Source: Spongiimicrobium salis (GTDB taxonomy: Bacteria > Bacteroidota > Bacteroidia > Flavobacteriales > Flavobacteriaceae). Taken from it: a stretch of DNA of 64,000 nucleotides. The notes below the pieces were generated by a model, which was not told the DNA's origin, ran no database searches, and worked only from the letters and a program-made list of their open reading frames with translations. Location of the stretch: assembly GCF_043678055.1 (NCBI RefSeq), contig NZ_JBHEQA010000001.1, positions 744,001-808,000 of the forward strand. The letters are read 5' to 3'. Position 1 is the first letter of the stretch. The number at the start of each line of letters is the position of its first letter. Made by a program: the position numbers and the translations under genes. This document shows, piece after piece, positions 37,060 to 46,795 of this stretch.

Positions 37060-39864
37060 TTATTTCAATTTTTTCTTAACCGCTACTTCCTGGAAGGCTT
37101 CCACGATATCCAATTCCTTAATATCGTTATAATTCTTTATCTGAAGTCCACAATCATAACCTTTGGACACTTCTTTCACATCATCCTTAAATCGTTTCAA
37201 TGAAGATAGGGCTCCTGTAAATATCACCACACCATCACGAATCAATCGGATATTGGAATTTCTAAAGATTTTACCATTGGTCACCATACAACCTGCGATA
37301 GTTCCCACTTTGGAAATCTTAAAGGTCTCACGTATCTCCGCAGTTCCCGTAATTTCTTCCTTCATCTCCGGAGAAAGCATTCCTTCCATCGCATCTTTAA
37401 GATCATTGATCGCATCGTAGATGATGGAATACATTCTAATATCGATTTCTTCCTTATCCGCTATGGCACGGGCATTCCCCATTGGCCTAACGTTAAATCC
37501 AATAATAATTGCCTCTGATGCAGACGCCAATAATACGTCGGACTCCGTAATGGCCCCAACCGCCTTATGAATAATATTCACTTGAATTTCATCCGTAGAC
37601 AATTTCTGGAAAGAATCGGTCAAAGCTTCCACAGAACCATCAACATCCCCTTTCAAGATAATGTTCAATTCCTTGAAGTCGCCCAAAGCAATTCGTCTTC
37701 CAATCTCATCCAAGGTAATATGGCGCTGCGTTCTAACCGATTGCTCACGCATTAACTGGCCTCTCTTGGCAGCGATTTGCTTGGCTTCACGCTCATCTTC
37801 CAGAACATTGAATTTATCTCCTGCCTGCGGCGCTCCATCCAATCCTAAAATGGATATTGGTGTGGAAGGCCCAACTTCTTTAACGTTGTTCCCTCGCTCA
37901 TCCTGCATGGCCTTGATTTTTCCACTACAGGTTCCTGCCAAAACATAATCTCCAATTCTAAGGGTTCCGGCTTGCACCAAAATGGTAGAGACATACCCTC
38001 TTCCTTTGTCCAAGAAAGCTTCCACTACGGTTCCAGAACCAAGTTTATCCGGGTTCGCCTGTAACTCCAAGAGTTCAGCCTCCAAAAGCACTTTTTCCAA
38101 CAATTCTTTAATGCCTTGACCTGTCTTAGCAGAAATATCATGGGATTGTATCTTACCTCCCCAATCTTCGACCAATAAATTCATATTGGCCAAACCTTCT
38201 TTAATCTTATCTGGATTTGCCGTAGGCCTATCTACTTTGTTGATTGCAAAAACAATGGGTACGCCAGCCGCTTGTGCATGGCTTATTGCCTCCTTTGTCT
38301 GTGGCATGATATCATCATCCGCTGCCACAACAATAATGGCAATATCCGTTACTTGCGCACCACGTGCACGCATCGCGGTAAAGGCCTCGTGACCAGGAGT
38401 ATCTAAAAAGGCAATACGTTGTCCATTGTCCAAAGTAACCCCATATGCTCCAATATGCTGGGTAATTCCACCACTTTCACCCGCAATTACATTTTCTTTA
38501 CGGATATAATCCAAAAGCGATGTTTTACCGTGATCTACGTGTCCCATTACTGTCACGATAGGCGCTCTAGGCCTTAAATCTTCAGGCGCATCGACTTCCT
38601 CCACTATGGATTCTTCGATATCCGCAGTTACAAATTCTACCTTATAGCCAAATTCGTCGGCTACAATGGATAAGGTTTCCGCATCGAGGCGCTGGTTCAT
38701 GGTCACCATGATTCCCAAAGACATACATGCTGAAATAATTTGGGTCGTAGGAACATCCATCATGGTCGCCACTTCACTGGCCGTAACAAATTCTGTTACT
38801 TTCAGGATTTTACTTTCCAATTCCTGCTTTTCAAGATCTTTTTCTGTCTGTTGACGGTGTTGATCTCTTTTATCCCTTCTATACTTCGCTCCTTTTCCTT
38901 TCTTGGATTTCCCTTGAAGTTTCTCCAAGGTTTCCCTCACCTGCTTTTGTACTTCTTCTTCTGTAGGCTCAACTTTGGCCACTGGCGTAAAACGCTGTCC
39001 CTTCTTAGCAGGACCTCTATTCCCCCTATTACCAGGACCCCCTGTTCGCGCTCCTGCGTTATTTCCGGTATTGCTGACAATTCTCTTTCTTCGCTTTCGC
39101 TTATCCGCGCCTTCATTTGCCTTAGCAGGCTCCTTCTTTTTCTTGGGTCGCTCAAATTTACTCAGGTCTATTTTAGCTCCTGTTATTTTTGGACCACTAA
39201 GTTTTTGATACTGTGTGGCAATCGCACCAGATTCGGCCGGTTTATCCTCTGTCTTGGGCTTTTCCGTATCCGTTGCTTTTTCTGCAGTTTTTTCCTCTTT
39301 TGGAGCATCAACCTTAGCTTCAACACTTTCAGAAACTTCTTTTTTCGGCGCTTCAACTTCCACCTTCACGGGAGCTGCCTCCTTCTCTTCCTTCGGTTCA
39401 ACGGGAGAAACAACTTCTTTTTTAATTTCTTCGGTGACTGGTGGTGCTGTTTTCTCTTCGGTCTTCTCCTCAATATTGGACTCAACCTTCTTATTACCCC
39501 CATCCAGGTCAATTTTCCCTACAGTCTTAGGACCGCTAAGCTCTGCCTTTGCCTTTACAACCTGATCGGACGCAGCTCTACGTTCCCGGGCCAACCTGCG
39601 CTCTTCTTGTTCTTGCTCTAGGCGAATCCTTATGGCTTCCTTCTCCTTCCGTTTCTCTTCTCCTACTTCTTGGGACGCAACTTTTTTGCTCATATCCGTC
39701 TGGAACTCATCCAAGAGCACCTGATACACCTCATTGGATATTTTTGTAGTCGGCCTTGCTTCCACTTCGTGTCCCTTGGACCCTAGGAAGTCTACCGCCC
39801 TATCCAGTGAAATATTAAGTTCCCGGAGAACTTTATTAAGCCTTATCATTGCATTGTCTGCCAT
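37060..39864 (-). CDS. infB: Translation initiation factor IF-2
   Basis: 934 residues. IF-2 is the GTPase that places initiator tRNA on the 30S subunit. A short N-terminal IF2_N motif (MIRLNKVLRELNISLDRAVD) is followed by a long low-complexity Lys/Glu/Pro-rich linker (about 65-330). Then comes the G domain with GHVDHGKT (G1) and DTPGHEAF (G3), NKVD (G4), and domains II to IV. The linker is long, as usual in Bacteroidetes. It is the third gene of the rimP-nusA-infB operon, 44 bp after nusA, and the transcript ends at the palindromic terminator at 37008-37036. Confidence 0.98.
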   Translation of the reverse strand: MADNAMIRLNKVLRELNISLDRAVDFLGSKGHEVEARPTTKISNEVYQVLLDEFQTDMSKKVASQEVGEEKRKEKEAIRIRLEQEQEERRLARERRAASDQVVKAKAELSGPKTVGKIDLDGGNKKVESNIEEKTEEKTAPPVTEEIKKEVVSPVEPKEEKEAAPVKVEVEAPKKEVSESVEAKVDAPKEEKTAEKATDTEKPKTEDKPAESGAIATQYQKLSGPKITGAKIDLSKFERPKKKKEPAKANEGADKRKRRKRIVSNTGNNAGARTGGPGNRGNRGPAKKGQRFTPVAKVEPTEEEVQKQVRETLEKLQGKSKKGKGAKYRRDKRDQHRQQTEKDLEKQELESKILKVTEFVTASEVATMMDVPTTQIISACMSLGIMVTMNQRLDAETLSIVADEFGYKVEFVTADIEESIVEEVDAPEDLRPRAPIVTVMGHVDHGKTSLLDYIRKENVIAGESGGITQHIGAYGVTLDNGQRIAFLDTPGHEAFTAMRARGAQVTDIAIIVVAADDDIMPQTKEAISHAQAAGVPIVFAINKVDRPTANPDKIKEGLANMNLLVEDWGGKIQSHDISAKTGQGIKELLEKVLLEAELLELQANPDKLGSGTVVEAFLDKGRGYVSTILVQAGTLRIGDYVLAGTCSGKIKAMQDERGNNVKEVGPSTPISILGLDGAPQAGDKFNVLEDEREAKQIAAKRGQLMREQSVRTQRHITLDEIGRRIALGDFKELNIILKGDVDGSVEALTDSFQKLSTDEIQVNIIHKAVGAITESDVLLASASEAIIIGFNVRPMGNARAIADKEEIDIRMYSIIYDAINDLKDAMEGMLSPEMKEEITGTAEIRETFKISKVGTIAGCMVTNGKIFRNSNIRLIRDGVVIFTGALSSLKRFKDDVKEVSKGYDCGLQIKNYNDIKELDIVEAFQEVAVKKKLK

Positions 39865-39908
39865 AAATAATTTATTCCTGTCCTATAAATTTGCTGCTAA
39901 TATATAGC

Positions 39909-41141
39909 TTAATCTTCAAATTCCTCTTTAAGTACGCGTACAACTTCTAAAATTGTCTCTTCCTCTAAATCCGTACGCTTTACCAAATCATTAACATCTT
40001 GCTCTAAGACACTTCTTGCAGTATCCAGACCAATTTTCTTCAACTCCTCGATTACCCAAGCTTCTATTTCGTCAGAAAACTCGGTAAGTTCTACATCTTC
40101 TTCAACACCTTCCCTAAATACATCTATTTCATATCCAGTAAGTTGCCCTGCCAATCGTATATTATGACCGCTTCTACCGATTGCCTTGGACACTTCTTCG
40201 GGTCTCAGGTAAACCTGGGCCGTCATTTTCTCATCGTTCAATTTTACCGAGGAAACCCTTGCCGGACTCAATGCCCGTGTTACCAACAACTGTGGATTAT
40301 TGGTCCAGTTGATCACATCTATATTTTCATTGCCCAATTCCCTAACTATCCCATGGATACGGGAGCCTTTCATCCCCACACAGGCCCCTACAGGGTCAAT
40401 TCTATCATCATAGGAATCTACAGCTACTTTTGCTTTCTCTCCCGGAATACGGACCGCCTTCTTAATGGTGATTAACCCATCAAAAACTTCGGGTATTTCC
40501 TGAAAAAACAATTGTTCCAAGAAGATAGGAGAGCTTCTTGACATGATGATCATGGGTTTATTCCCTTTCAATTCCACGCTCTCAATAATTCCACGTACAT
40601 TATCTCCTTTTCTAAAGAAATCCGATGGGATTTGCTTGTCTTTAGGAAGGATGATCTCATTGCCTTCATCATCCAACAAAATAATTGCTTTGTGGCGTAT
40701 GTGATGTACTTCAGCGGTATAAATCTCCCCTTCTAAATCCTTGAACTGCTTGTAGATCGTAGTATTATCATGTTCGTGAATTTTAGAAATCAGATTTTGA
40801 CGTAATGCCAAAATAGCTCTTCTTCCCAAATCAATCAATTTCACTTCTTCAGAAACATCCTCGCCAACTTCAAAATCGGGCTCAATTTTCTGTGCTTCCG
40901 TAAGGGATATTTCTTCATTGGGATCCATGACATCTTCATCCTCAACAACAATACGGTTTCTCCATATTTCCAAATCCCCTTTATCCGGGTTAATGATAAT
41001 ATCAAAGTTGTCATCGGAACCAAATTTCTTCTTCAATGCGTTTCTAAAGACATCCTCCAAAATCGCCATTAACGTTACCCTGTCTATAAATTTATCATCC
41101 TTAAACTCGGAGAAAGATTCGATCAGCGCAATATTTTCCAT
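39909..41141 (-). CDS. nusA: Transcription elongation/termination factor NusA
   Basis: 410 residues. The order is N-terminal RNA-polymerase-binding domain (about 1-130, FRNALKKKFGSDDNFDIIIN), S1 domain (about 135-200), then two KH domains (VGACVGMKGSRIHGIVRELG and VSKAIGRSGHNIRLAGQLTG), and a short acidic C-terminus. It lacks the acidic repeats of E. coli NusA, as expected for this phylum. It modulates pausing, termination and antitermination. It begins 12 bp after rimP and lies upstream of infB, the widely conserved order. Confidence 0.98.
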   Translation of the reverse strand: MENIALIESFSEFKDDKFIDRVTLMAILEDVFRNALKKKFGSDDNFDIIINPDKGDLEIWRNRIVVEDEDVMDPNEEISLTEAQKIEPDFEVGEDVSEEVKLIDLGRRAILALRQNLISKIHEHDNTTIYKQFKDLEGEIYTAEVHHIRHKAIILLDDEGNEIILPKDKQIPSDFFRKGDNVRGIIESVELKGNKPMIIMSRSSPIFLEQLFFQEIPEVFDGLITIKKAVRIPGEKAKVAVDSYDDRIDPVGACVGMKGSRIHGIVRELGNENIDVINWTNNPQLLVTRALSPARVSSVKLNDEKMTAQVYLRPEEVSKAIGRSGHNIRLAGQLTGYEIDVFREGVEEDVELTEFSDEIEAWVIEELKKIGLDTARSVLEQDVNDLVKRTDLEEETILEVVRVLKEEFED

Positions 41142-41153
41142 CTTGATCTACAT

Positions 41154-41615
41154 TTAAAATTTTAATATAACTTTTGCTTGTTCTATCTCAGAAATTGCAA
41201 TTTCTTGTTTTTTCTGAACGGTTATTTTCCCTTTACCTATAGGTTTAGGCTCTCTCGCCTTCCACTCCAAGGTAATGCTGGTCTCAGTGGCAGCCGTCAA
41301 CTGCCCTTCTATATTTTCATCTTGTGTTCTCACTTCCAATTTTCTACCGATATTCTTTCGATATTGCCTAGGCATTACAATTGGGGCCGTTGCTCCGGCC
41401 GAAGCAACTTCCAAGGAAAAATCTTCTTCTTCACGATCTAAATTGTGCTCAATGGCTCTACTCACATCCATACAATCGCGTAATGTAACTCCATGATCCC
41501 CATCCAAAATAACGTTGATTTTATTATCGGCACCAACCGTAAAATCAATCAAAAAAATGGACTCCTTCTCTTTCAATGCACTTTCCAAAAGTGCTGCTAC
41601 TTTCTCCTTGAACAT
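41154..41615 (-). CDS. rimP: Ribosome maturation factor RimP
   Basis: 153 residues from the start MFKEKVAALLESAL; nine further residues are possible upstream but have no family support. RimP assists 30S subunit assembly. The conserved core includes INVILDGDHGVTLRDCMDVS and the LEVASAGATAPIVMPRQY stretch, which replaces the usual SPGxxRPL. It is the first gene of the rimP-nusA-infB operon, 12 bp before nusA. Confidence 0.93.
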   Translation of the reverse strand: MFKEKVAALLESALKEKESIFLIDFTVGADNKINVILDGDHGVTLRDCMDVSRAIEHNLDREEEDFSLEVASAGATAPIVMPRQYRKNIGRKLEVRTQDENIEGQLTAATETSITLEWKAREPKPIGKGKITVQKKQEIAISEIEQAKVILKF

Positions 41616-41827
41616 AAATTTAAGTAATAAAAGAGGGGACAAATTGTCCCCTCATGAATACTTGATATCCTTTCAGCAGTGCAAATATACAACTTTTTAT
41701 GACTCCAACAAGGTAGAATCTCTTGACTCCTAGCATTTATACCATTCCCTAACGAAAAACATCCTTAAATAGAAAAAATTACAAGATTACCCTTATTTTA
41801 GTCTTTGCCAAACACAAATGCTAACCC

Positions 41828-43168
41828 ATGGACATACTCTCTCCATACGATTTTATTATTATTGCCTCCCTCATTATTATTGTTTCTTTTTTATTCAATG
41901 GCATTGCCAAAAAGACCAATATTCCCTCGGTACTGTTACTTATTGTTTTGGGCATACTTTTAAAATTTGGACTCAGCTTTATTAGCGACGATACTCCCAA
42001 TCTGGATAGTAGCTTGGAATTTCTTGGCATTGTAGGCTTGATCATGATTGTTTTGGAAGCCGCTCTGGAATTGAAACTGGAACGGGATAAATTGATTCCT
42101 ATTCTTAAATCCATGGCCATTGCCCTCATAGGTTTAATTGCTTCTGCTTGGGTTGCCGCCCTCATTTTGCACTATTTTATCCCCGGGATGTCCATGCAAT
42201 CGGCCTGGCTGTACGCCACGCCACTCTCCATATTATCGAGTGCCATAATCATTCCGAGCGTGGGCGGACTAGCGCAGAAGAAAAAGGAATTTCATGTTTA
42301 TGAAAGTACTTTTTCCGATATTTTTGGTATCATGATGTTCTATTTTTTGATAGGACAATTAAATCCTGCCGAAGACCATGGCATCGGAGGCTTCTCTTTG
42401 AATATTGTATTGACTATTATTGTTTCCTTAGTAGCTAGCTATCTAATCATTCTGGTATTCCAGAAAATAAAAAGTCAAGTAAAACTATTCTTATTGATCG
42501 CGGTACTGCTACTCCTGTACGCCCTAGGAAAAAAGATGCATTTATCTTCCCTTATCATCATTCTTATTTTCGGTTTGGTGATTGCAAACATGAAATTGTT
42601 TTTTGCTGGAAGACTCTCTCAGTATTTGGAAAACGAAAAGATCAACCAAATCTATCATGAACTACATATTATTACCTTGGAAACCGCTTTTGTGGTCCGC
42701 ACTTTTTTCTTTGTTATTTTTGGAATGACCATTGTCATATCTTCCTTATGGAGCCTTAATGTGGCCTTGATCAGTGTATTGACCATGCTCTCTATTTACG
42801 CCATACGATTTGTGATTTTACGCACTTTTATTGGCTCGGATATTCTTCCACAATTGTTCATCGCGCCTCGCGGTTTAATTACGGTACTTTTATTTTATGC
42901 CATTCCCAAGGAGGTACAGTCCGAAGCTTTTGAACCGGGAATTTTACTTTTTGTCATTATTGGCACCAGTTTGATCATGACAGCGGCGATGATCAGAGAC
43001 AAACGATTACATATAAAAAAGGCCAAAATTGAAGCCATCCCTCTGGAAATCACCAATGAAAGCAGTATTGAAGAAGAAATCACCTCTGAAATCAGAATAG
43101 ATGACAGCCTAGACGAGACAACAGATGACATCGGTAATGAGGAAGAACCTCCCACACCTTTGGAATAA
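41828..43168 (+). CDS. Cation:proton antiporter (CPA family)
   Basis: 446 residues with about 12 transmembrane helices, inner membrane. The hydrophobic core matches Na+/H+ antiporters of the CPA superfamily: an N-terminal inverted-repeat pattern (NIPSVLLLIVLGILLKFG), a GLIMIVLEAALELKLERDKL segment, and STFSDIFGIMMFYFLIG with an acidic residue in a membrane helix that could bind cation. The last 60 residues are highly acidic (ESSIEEEITSEIRIDDSLDE), probably a cytoplasmic tail. Likely role: sodium or pH homeostasis. It is divergent from rimP and stands alone. Confidence 0.85.
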   Translation: MDILSPYDFIIIASLIIIVSFLFNGIAKKTNIPSVLLLIVLGILLKFGLSFISDDTPNLDSSLEFLGIVGLIMIVLEAALELKLERDKLIPILKSMAIALIGLIASAWVAALILHYFIPGMSMQSAWLYATPLSILSSAIIIPSVGGLAQKKKEFHVYESTFSDIFGIMMFYFLIGQLNPAEDHGIGGFSLNIVLTIIVSLVASYLIILVFQKIKSQVKLFLLIAVLLLLYALGKKMHLSSLIIILIFGLVIANMKLFFAGRLSQYLENEKINQIYHELHIITLETAFVVRTFFFVIFGMTIVISSLWSLNVALISVLTMLSIYAIRFVILRTFIGSDILPQLFIAPRGLITVLLFYAIPKEVQSEAFEPGILLFVIIGTSLIMTAAMIRDKRLHIKKAKIEAIPLEITNESSIEEEITSEIRIDDSLDETTDDIGNEEEPPTPLE

Positions 43169-43503
43169 GGATAGACTATTTCAAGGCCATTCCTGGTAAC
43201 TTACGCAATTAATTTGAAGGGTTGCCGATCATATAAAGAATAAGGGGTTACCTCCCCTTAAAAAGCTGTTAAACACGAGGCTATTTTTTAATTTTTATAA
43301 GATTTTTACTACATTGCTTTGCGGATTCATCAAGCTAGAAACAACCCCAATTAGGAGTTTATCAACAAATGGCACACTGGTCTTATTTGCTGTAATGTTC
43401 AACATTAAACGAGTGATGACCAAACGTTATTTTGTTCCGCTCCATTTCGAGGCAATATGATAAAAACGTATTGACTTATTTTTAATCTTAATAAAAACCT
43501 ACT
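43169..43503. other. Intergenic stretch between antiporter and DUF6624 gene
   Basis: 335 bp without an open frame or tRNA. It contains one small hairpin, TAAGGGG (43241-43247) with CCCCTTA (43254-43260), which lacks a T run on either side. No perfect TAnnTTTG promoter was found upstream of 43504. Confidence 0.4.
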
Positions 43504-44445
43504 ATGACACACAAATTCATATTTCTTCTCCCTTTACTCCTATTAATCAATACTTCTGTAGTATCGCAGAGCTACAATGAACATGTACTTGAAGCTACAA
43601 AATTACATGCCAAAAAGGAATACAAAAAATCGGCTCTCCGTTGGCAAAAAGCATTCGATATTCATACAGGATATGCCTCGGATTATTATAACGCCGCTTG
43701 CGCCTTCTCTCTGGCAGGTTTGGGACCACAGGGCTTGCTTCACCTAAAAGAAGCCATTCGCAACGGCTGGACAGATATTGCATGGTTAAAAAAGGATAGC
43801 GACCTCCTTCCCTTAAAGCAATTGGATCAATGGAACTCATTCACAGAAAGTATTCCGGTCTTACAGGAAGAATATAGGAACTCTATTGACACCCCCTTAA
43901 AAGAAGCTTTAGAAAAACTAAGAGTTCAAGACCAAAGCATACGACAATTGCTTCCTGATGCTGAAAAAAGATTTGGCCGGGATTCGTATCACTATTCTTG
44001 GTTCAGGAATGAATTAATGCCTAGAAACGACAGTATTGTTTTGACAAAGTTAAAACACATCCTTCAAAAAAATGGATGGCCAGGAATAAACAAAGTTGGA
44101 GAATTGGCCAATCAAACACTTTGGCTGGTCATTCAACATGCCCCTTTGGAGGACCAGGAAAAATATCTTCCCCTGTTAGAAAAATCTGTAGCCAAGGGAG
44201 AGTCCAAAGCTCGATACTTGGCTTTCTTACAGGATAGAATATTAATGCGCAAAGGGGAACAGCAACGTTATGGCACACAATCTTTATGGGACCCCATGAA
44301 AAAGAAGAATGTCATTTATCCCATTTCCAATCACGAAGGTGTGAACAAACGACGTGCTGCAGTGGGACTGAACACCATTGAGGAATATGCTAAGGAGAAT
44401 AATTTCTTATACGAACCGAAAATGGCAAAAACCCTGAAAAGATAG
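43504..44445 (+). CDS. Secreted DUF6624 protein
   Basis: 313 residues with a signal peptide ending at SVVSQS (about residue 22). Residues about 25-115 look like TPR-type helices (ATKLHAKKEYKKSALRWQKA, YYNAACAFSLAGLGPQGLLH). Residues about 135-310 match the DUF6624 pattern: KNGWPGINKVGELANQTLWL, then LVIQHAPLEDQEKYLPLLEK, then DRILMRKGEQQRYGTQ. The function of DUF6624 is not established. It converges on the modified-peptide cluster with only 28 bp between stop codons and no obvious terminator hairpin there. Confidence 0.8.
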   Translation: MTHKFIFLLPLLLLINTSVVSQSYNEHVLEATKLHAKKEYKKSALRWQKAFDIHTGYASDYYNAACAFSLAGLGPQGLLHLKEAIRNGWTDIAWLKKDSDLLPLKQLDQWNSFTESIPVLQEEYRNSIDTPLKEALEKLRVQDQSIRQLLPDAEKRFGRDSYHYSWFRNELMPRNDSIVLTKLKHILQKNGWPGINKVGELANQTLWLVIQHAPLEDQEKYLPLLEKSVAKGESKARYLAFLQDRILMRKGEQQRYGTQSLWDPMKKKNVIYPISNHEGVNKRRAAVGLNTIEEYAKENNFLYEPKMAKTLKR

Positions 44446-44473
44446 CTGGACTATTGGGGTTTCCACCTTTATT

Positions 44474-45538
44474 TTACAATTTCACTTCTTTATGCACTGT
44501 CTCTTTTGGAGTCTCCCAAGTCCCTTTATAGGGGTTATAACCGCATTTTGACGGTTTGGCATAGCGATTATCCACATATGCCCTGCAGTCGGAACACACA
44601 TACCTATATTCACAATCCTTGCAGACCTCTATTTGATCCTTATTGATTTCCCAAAGCTTTTTGAACTCTGATAAACTCAAAACTTGTTTCAAGGATTTTT
44701 CTCCAATTTTCCCAAAAGAATCATTCATGGACGGACAATTCTTAATATGCCCGTGAACATCAACCGAAATTTTCCCATTCAAACAGCTATTATGGGTAAT
44801 TCCCTCTATAAAGGTTTCTAATTTGTTGGGGAGTCGCAAGGTTTTTTTGTTGATGATACCACAACTCTGACAAGAGTTAATGGGCTGTTTTATATATTGC
44901 ACATACCCCATACCATGTAATAGGTTCTCTAATGGGGACGGGTTAAATTCATTCTTAGGTGAAGAATGCACTGTAAAGGATACATTGGGAGAATTATGAA
45001 TAAACTCCCTATAAGCTTCCAGTGCTATATGCGCTGTATATTTTACAATCATATGGATACTCTTAAAGTCTTTATTGGAGAAACTTAAAAGTATTTCCTT
45101 CAATTCTTTATATCCTAGATCGTCATAGGATCGTATTTGAACATGTTCACAGCGCAGTTCACTTAGTTGTTTGGCAATTTCATAGTAATCATGGACACTG
45201 TGAGCGTTCAAATCAACAATTGCATTTTGTATTGGGGTCGGACTTATCCATCTCAATTCAATTTTGGGGAAGTTTTGAATATCGTCCACATAGGTCGCAT
45301 AATCATTTTTAATCAAAAATTGAACGAAGTCAAAAAAGGCCTCATGGGAATCGTGATCAACATGATGTTCCAAGAGCTCTCCAATTTTAAATTTTCGAAA
45401 TAACTGGGACAATTCAAAATAGTCGTTATCCACAAACTCCCAGGTGTTTTTTGTGATATCACATATCATTGTACGTGTATATCCCTTTACAAAAAAGATA
45501 TCGGTGAATACAAAAAGGTAAGAATTATATGGTGTCAT
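44474..45538 (-). CDS. SPASM-domain peptide maturase, grasp-with-spasm type
   Basis: 354 residues. The C-terminal third is a SPASM auxiliary-cluster domain: C252, C268, then C306, C309, C315 and C318 (CKDCEYRYVCSDCRAY), and C332. A further pair C223/C226 (SCQSCG) precedes it. The N-terminal two thirds have the size of a radical SAM barrel but contain only C26 and C130, so there is no CxxxCxxC for a SAM-binding cluster. This matches the family name 'SPASM domain peptide maturase, grasp-with-spasm system', found beside an ATP-grasp ligase and a GG-leader peptide. Its chemistry is unknown to me. Its start overlaps the preceding small gene by 14 bp. Confidence 0.85.
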   Translation of the reverse strand: MTPYNSYLFVFTDIFFVKGYTRTMICDITKNTWEFVDNDYFELSQLFRKFKIGELLEHHVDHDSHEAFFDFVQFLIKNDYATYVDDIQNFPKIELRWISPTPIQNAIVDLNAHSVHDYYEIAKQLSELRCEHVQIRSYDDLGYKELKEILLSFSNKDFKSIHMIVKYTAHIALEAYREFIHNSPNVSFTVHSSPKNEFNPSPLENLLHGMGYVQYIKQPINSCQSCGIINKKTLRLPNKLETFIEGITHNSCLNGKISVDVHGHIKNCPSMNDSFGKIGEKSLKQVLSLSEFKKLWEINKDQIEVCKDCEYRYVCSDCRAYVDNRYAKPSKCGYNPYKGTWETPKETVHKEVKL

Positions 45539-45728
45539 CTACTTGGGAATAATCAATTATTTTAGATATTAATTTCTGAGTTTGCTCTGAGATAGCGTAG
45601 CTATTGTAGCGTGAGGAATCTGAAAACTCAAATTCATAGTTGGAAGAATTCATCGCCTTATAGTTTATGAAATTGCAGAATAAAGGCAATTTTTCTTTCT
45701 GCCGATTTTTAAGTTTTATTTTTTCCAT
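45525..45728 (-). CDS. Unrecognised 67-residue protein within the modified-peptide operon
   Basis: 67 residues, starting 3 bp after the ATP-grasp stop codon and ending 14 bp inside the SPASM gene. That spacing is strong evidence for a real, translationally coupled gene. I do not recognise a family. The N-terminus is basic (MEKIKLKNRQKEKLPLF), the middle is Ser/Asn/Tyr-rich (NSSNYEFEFSDSSRYNSYAI), and the C-terminal part is probably helical (TQKLISKIIDYSQ). It has one cysteine (C18), no GG leader motif and no signal peptide. It could be an adaptor for leader recognition, a second substrate, or an immunity factor; the sequence does not decide. Confidence 0.65.
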   Translation of the reverse strand: MEKIKLKNRQKEKLPLFCNFINYKAMNSSNYEFEFSDSSRYNSYAISEQTQKLISKIIDYSQVDDTI

Positions 45729-45731
45729 TTG

Positions 45732-46712
45732 CTAGTATTTGATAAGGTTTTCCGTGAAATCTTTTTCCAAAAAATAATTGCATTTATCCGAGTAGAAGGA
45801 AAATTGACCAATAGGGTTTACTTCTAAGAAAACATATTCCTTTTCTTGGGTTACAATGAGATCTATTGCACCAATGGTCAATCCTAAATTCTTCATAAGA
45901 ACATCTATTTTATGAGATTCTTCCACTGGAAGTTCATAGGGAAGGTAACGCATGGGTGTCTCTGTGTACTGCCGATGATCCACACTTGTAGCTTTTCTGC
46001 TTTGTGAAAAAATTACCGTTGAATAACACTTCCCATTGAGGTAAAAGACGCGCAGCTCATATATTTTTTTTATTTGAGATTGAATGAACGAAGGAAAAAA
46101 AGTGTCCGATAACGTATCTATATTTTTTTTGGATATTTTCTCGGTATAGGTAAAATATCCATACTCCCTATTGGTAATATAAATCCCTTCATCACTTGCT
46201 TTGGTGATAACATCACCTTTGTTCAACACTTCTTTTAATTTTACCTTCGTGTTCAGGATATGCGAATTTGGTATCTTTAGCCCCACTTTCTTTGCTTCGC
46301 TCAGGGTAATTAGCTTATTCAAACCTTTCTTAAAAAAACTCGAAATCAGTTTCCCTCCGCTGGCCTCAATTTTGTAGTACACGTAATCCAAAATAGTCCT
46401 TAGTTCGGCTTTGATTCTATTTGGAATAGCCTTGGTGTTATTAAAAAGGACCTGTTTCAAGACTTCCTCTTCATAATTATAGCTAAAAGATTTGGAAGAA
46501 AAAGCACTTCTCCTGAACCAAATACAATCAAAGTCCAGTAGATTATAGGATACCCCATGCTGTTCCACAACAATTTTATCATTGCTTATTTCTGTAAATT
46601 GTGTTGCATCATCATCACCATTAATCCTAAGGAAGTCCTCTTTATAAAAGAGCAACCAATCAATTATTCTATTGGTAGAGGCATCGTTTCTTTTAGTCAG
46701 AATCAATATCAT
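45732..46712 (-). CDS. ATP-grasp peptide maturase, grasp-with-spasm (graspetide) type
   Basis: 326 residues from the start MILILTKRNDASTN; the upstream ATG at 46739 adds nine residues without family support. ATP-grasp ligases of this class activate Asp/Glu side chains of a precursor peptide and join them to Ser, Thr or Lys side chains, making graspetide macrocycles. The ATP-grasp core is visible from about residue 170 (KGDVITKASDEGIYI), with an RVFYLNGKCYSTVIF strand and the metal-binding end motif VFLEVNPIGQFSFYSD. It lies directly downstream of the precursor gene (83 bp) and upstream of the small gene and the SPASM gene. Confidence 0.9.
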   Translation of the reverse strand: MILILTKRNDASTNRIIDWLLFYKEDFLRINGDDDATQFTEISNDKIVVEQHGVSYNLLDFDCIWFRRSAFSSKSFSYNYEEEVLKQVLFNNTKAIPNRIKAELRTILDYVYYKIEASGGKLISSFFKKGLNKLITLSEAKKVGLKIPNSHILNTKVKLKEVLNKGDVITKASDEGIYITNREYGYFTYTEKISKKNIDTLSDTFFPSFIQSQIKKIYELRVFYLNGKCYSTVIFSQSRKATSVDHRQYTETPMRYLPYELPVEESHKIDVLMKNLGLTIGAIDLIVTQEKEYVFLEVNPIGQFSFYSDKCNYFLEKDFTENLIKY

Positions 46713-46795
46713 TTTCAATGTATTTATGCAAAAAGCCAATCATCTGCGACGATTGGCTTTCCGTCTTGTTCTATATTTTCTTCCCGAAAACTATT

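Noticed and set aside
38740..39621. A 293-codon open frame on the plus strand opposite infB
   Set aside because: It is the antisense of the Lys/Glu-rich IF-2 linker, giving a Phe/Leu/Cys-rich product with no family resemblance. The codon bias of the linker keeps the antisense frame open.
43241..43260. Hairpin TAAGGGG/CCCCTTA downstream of the antiporter as a terminator
   Set aside because: Neither strand has a T run directly after the stem.
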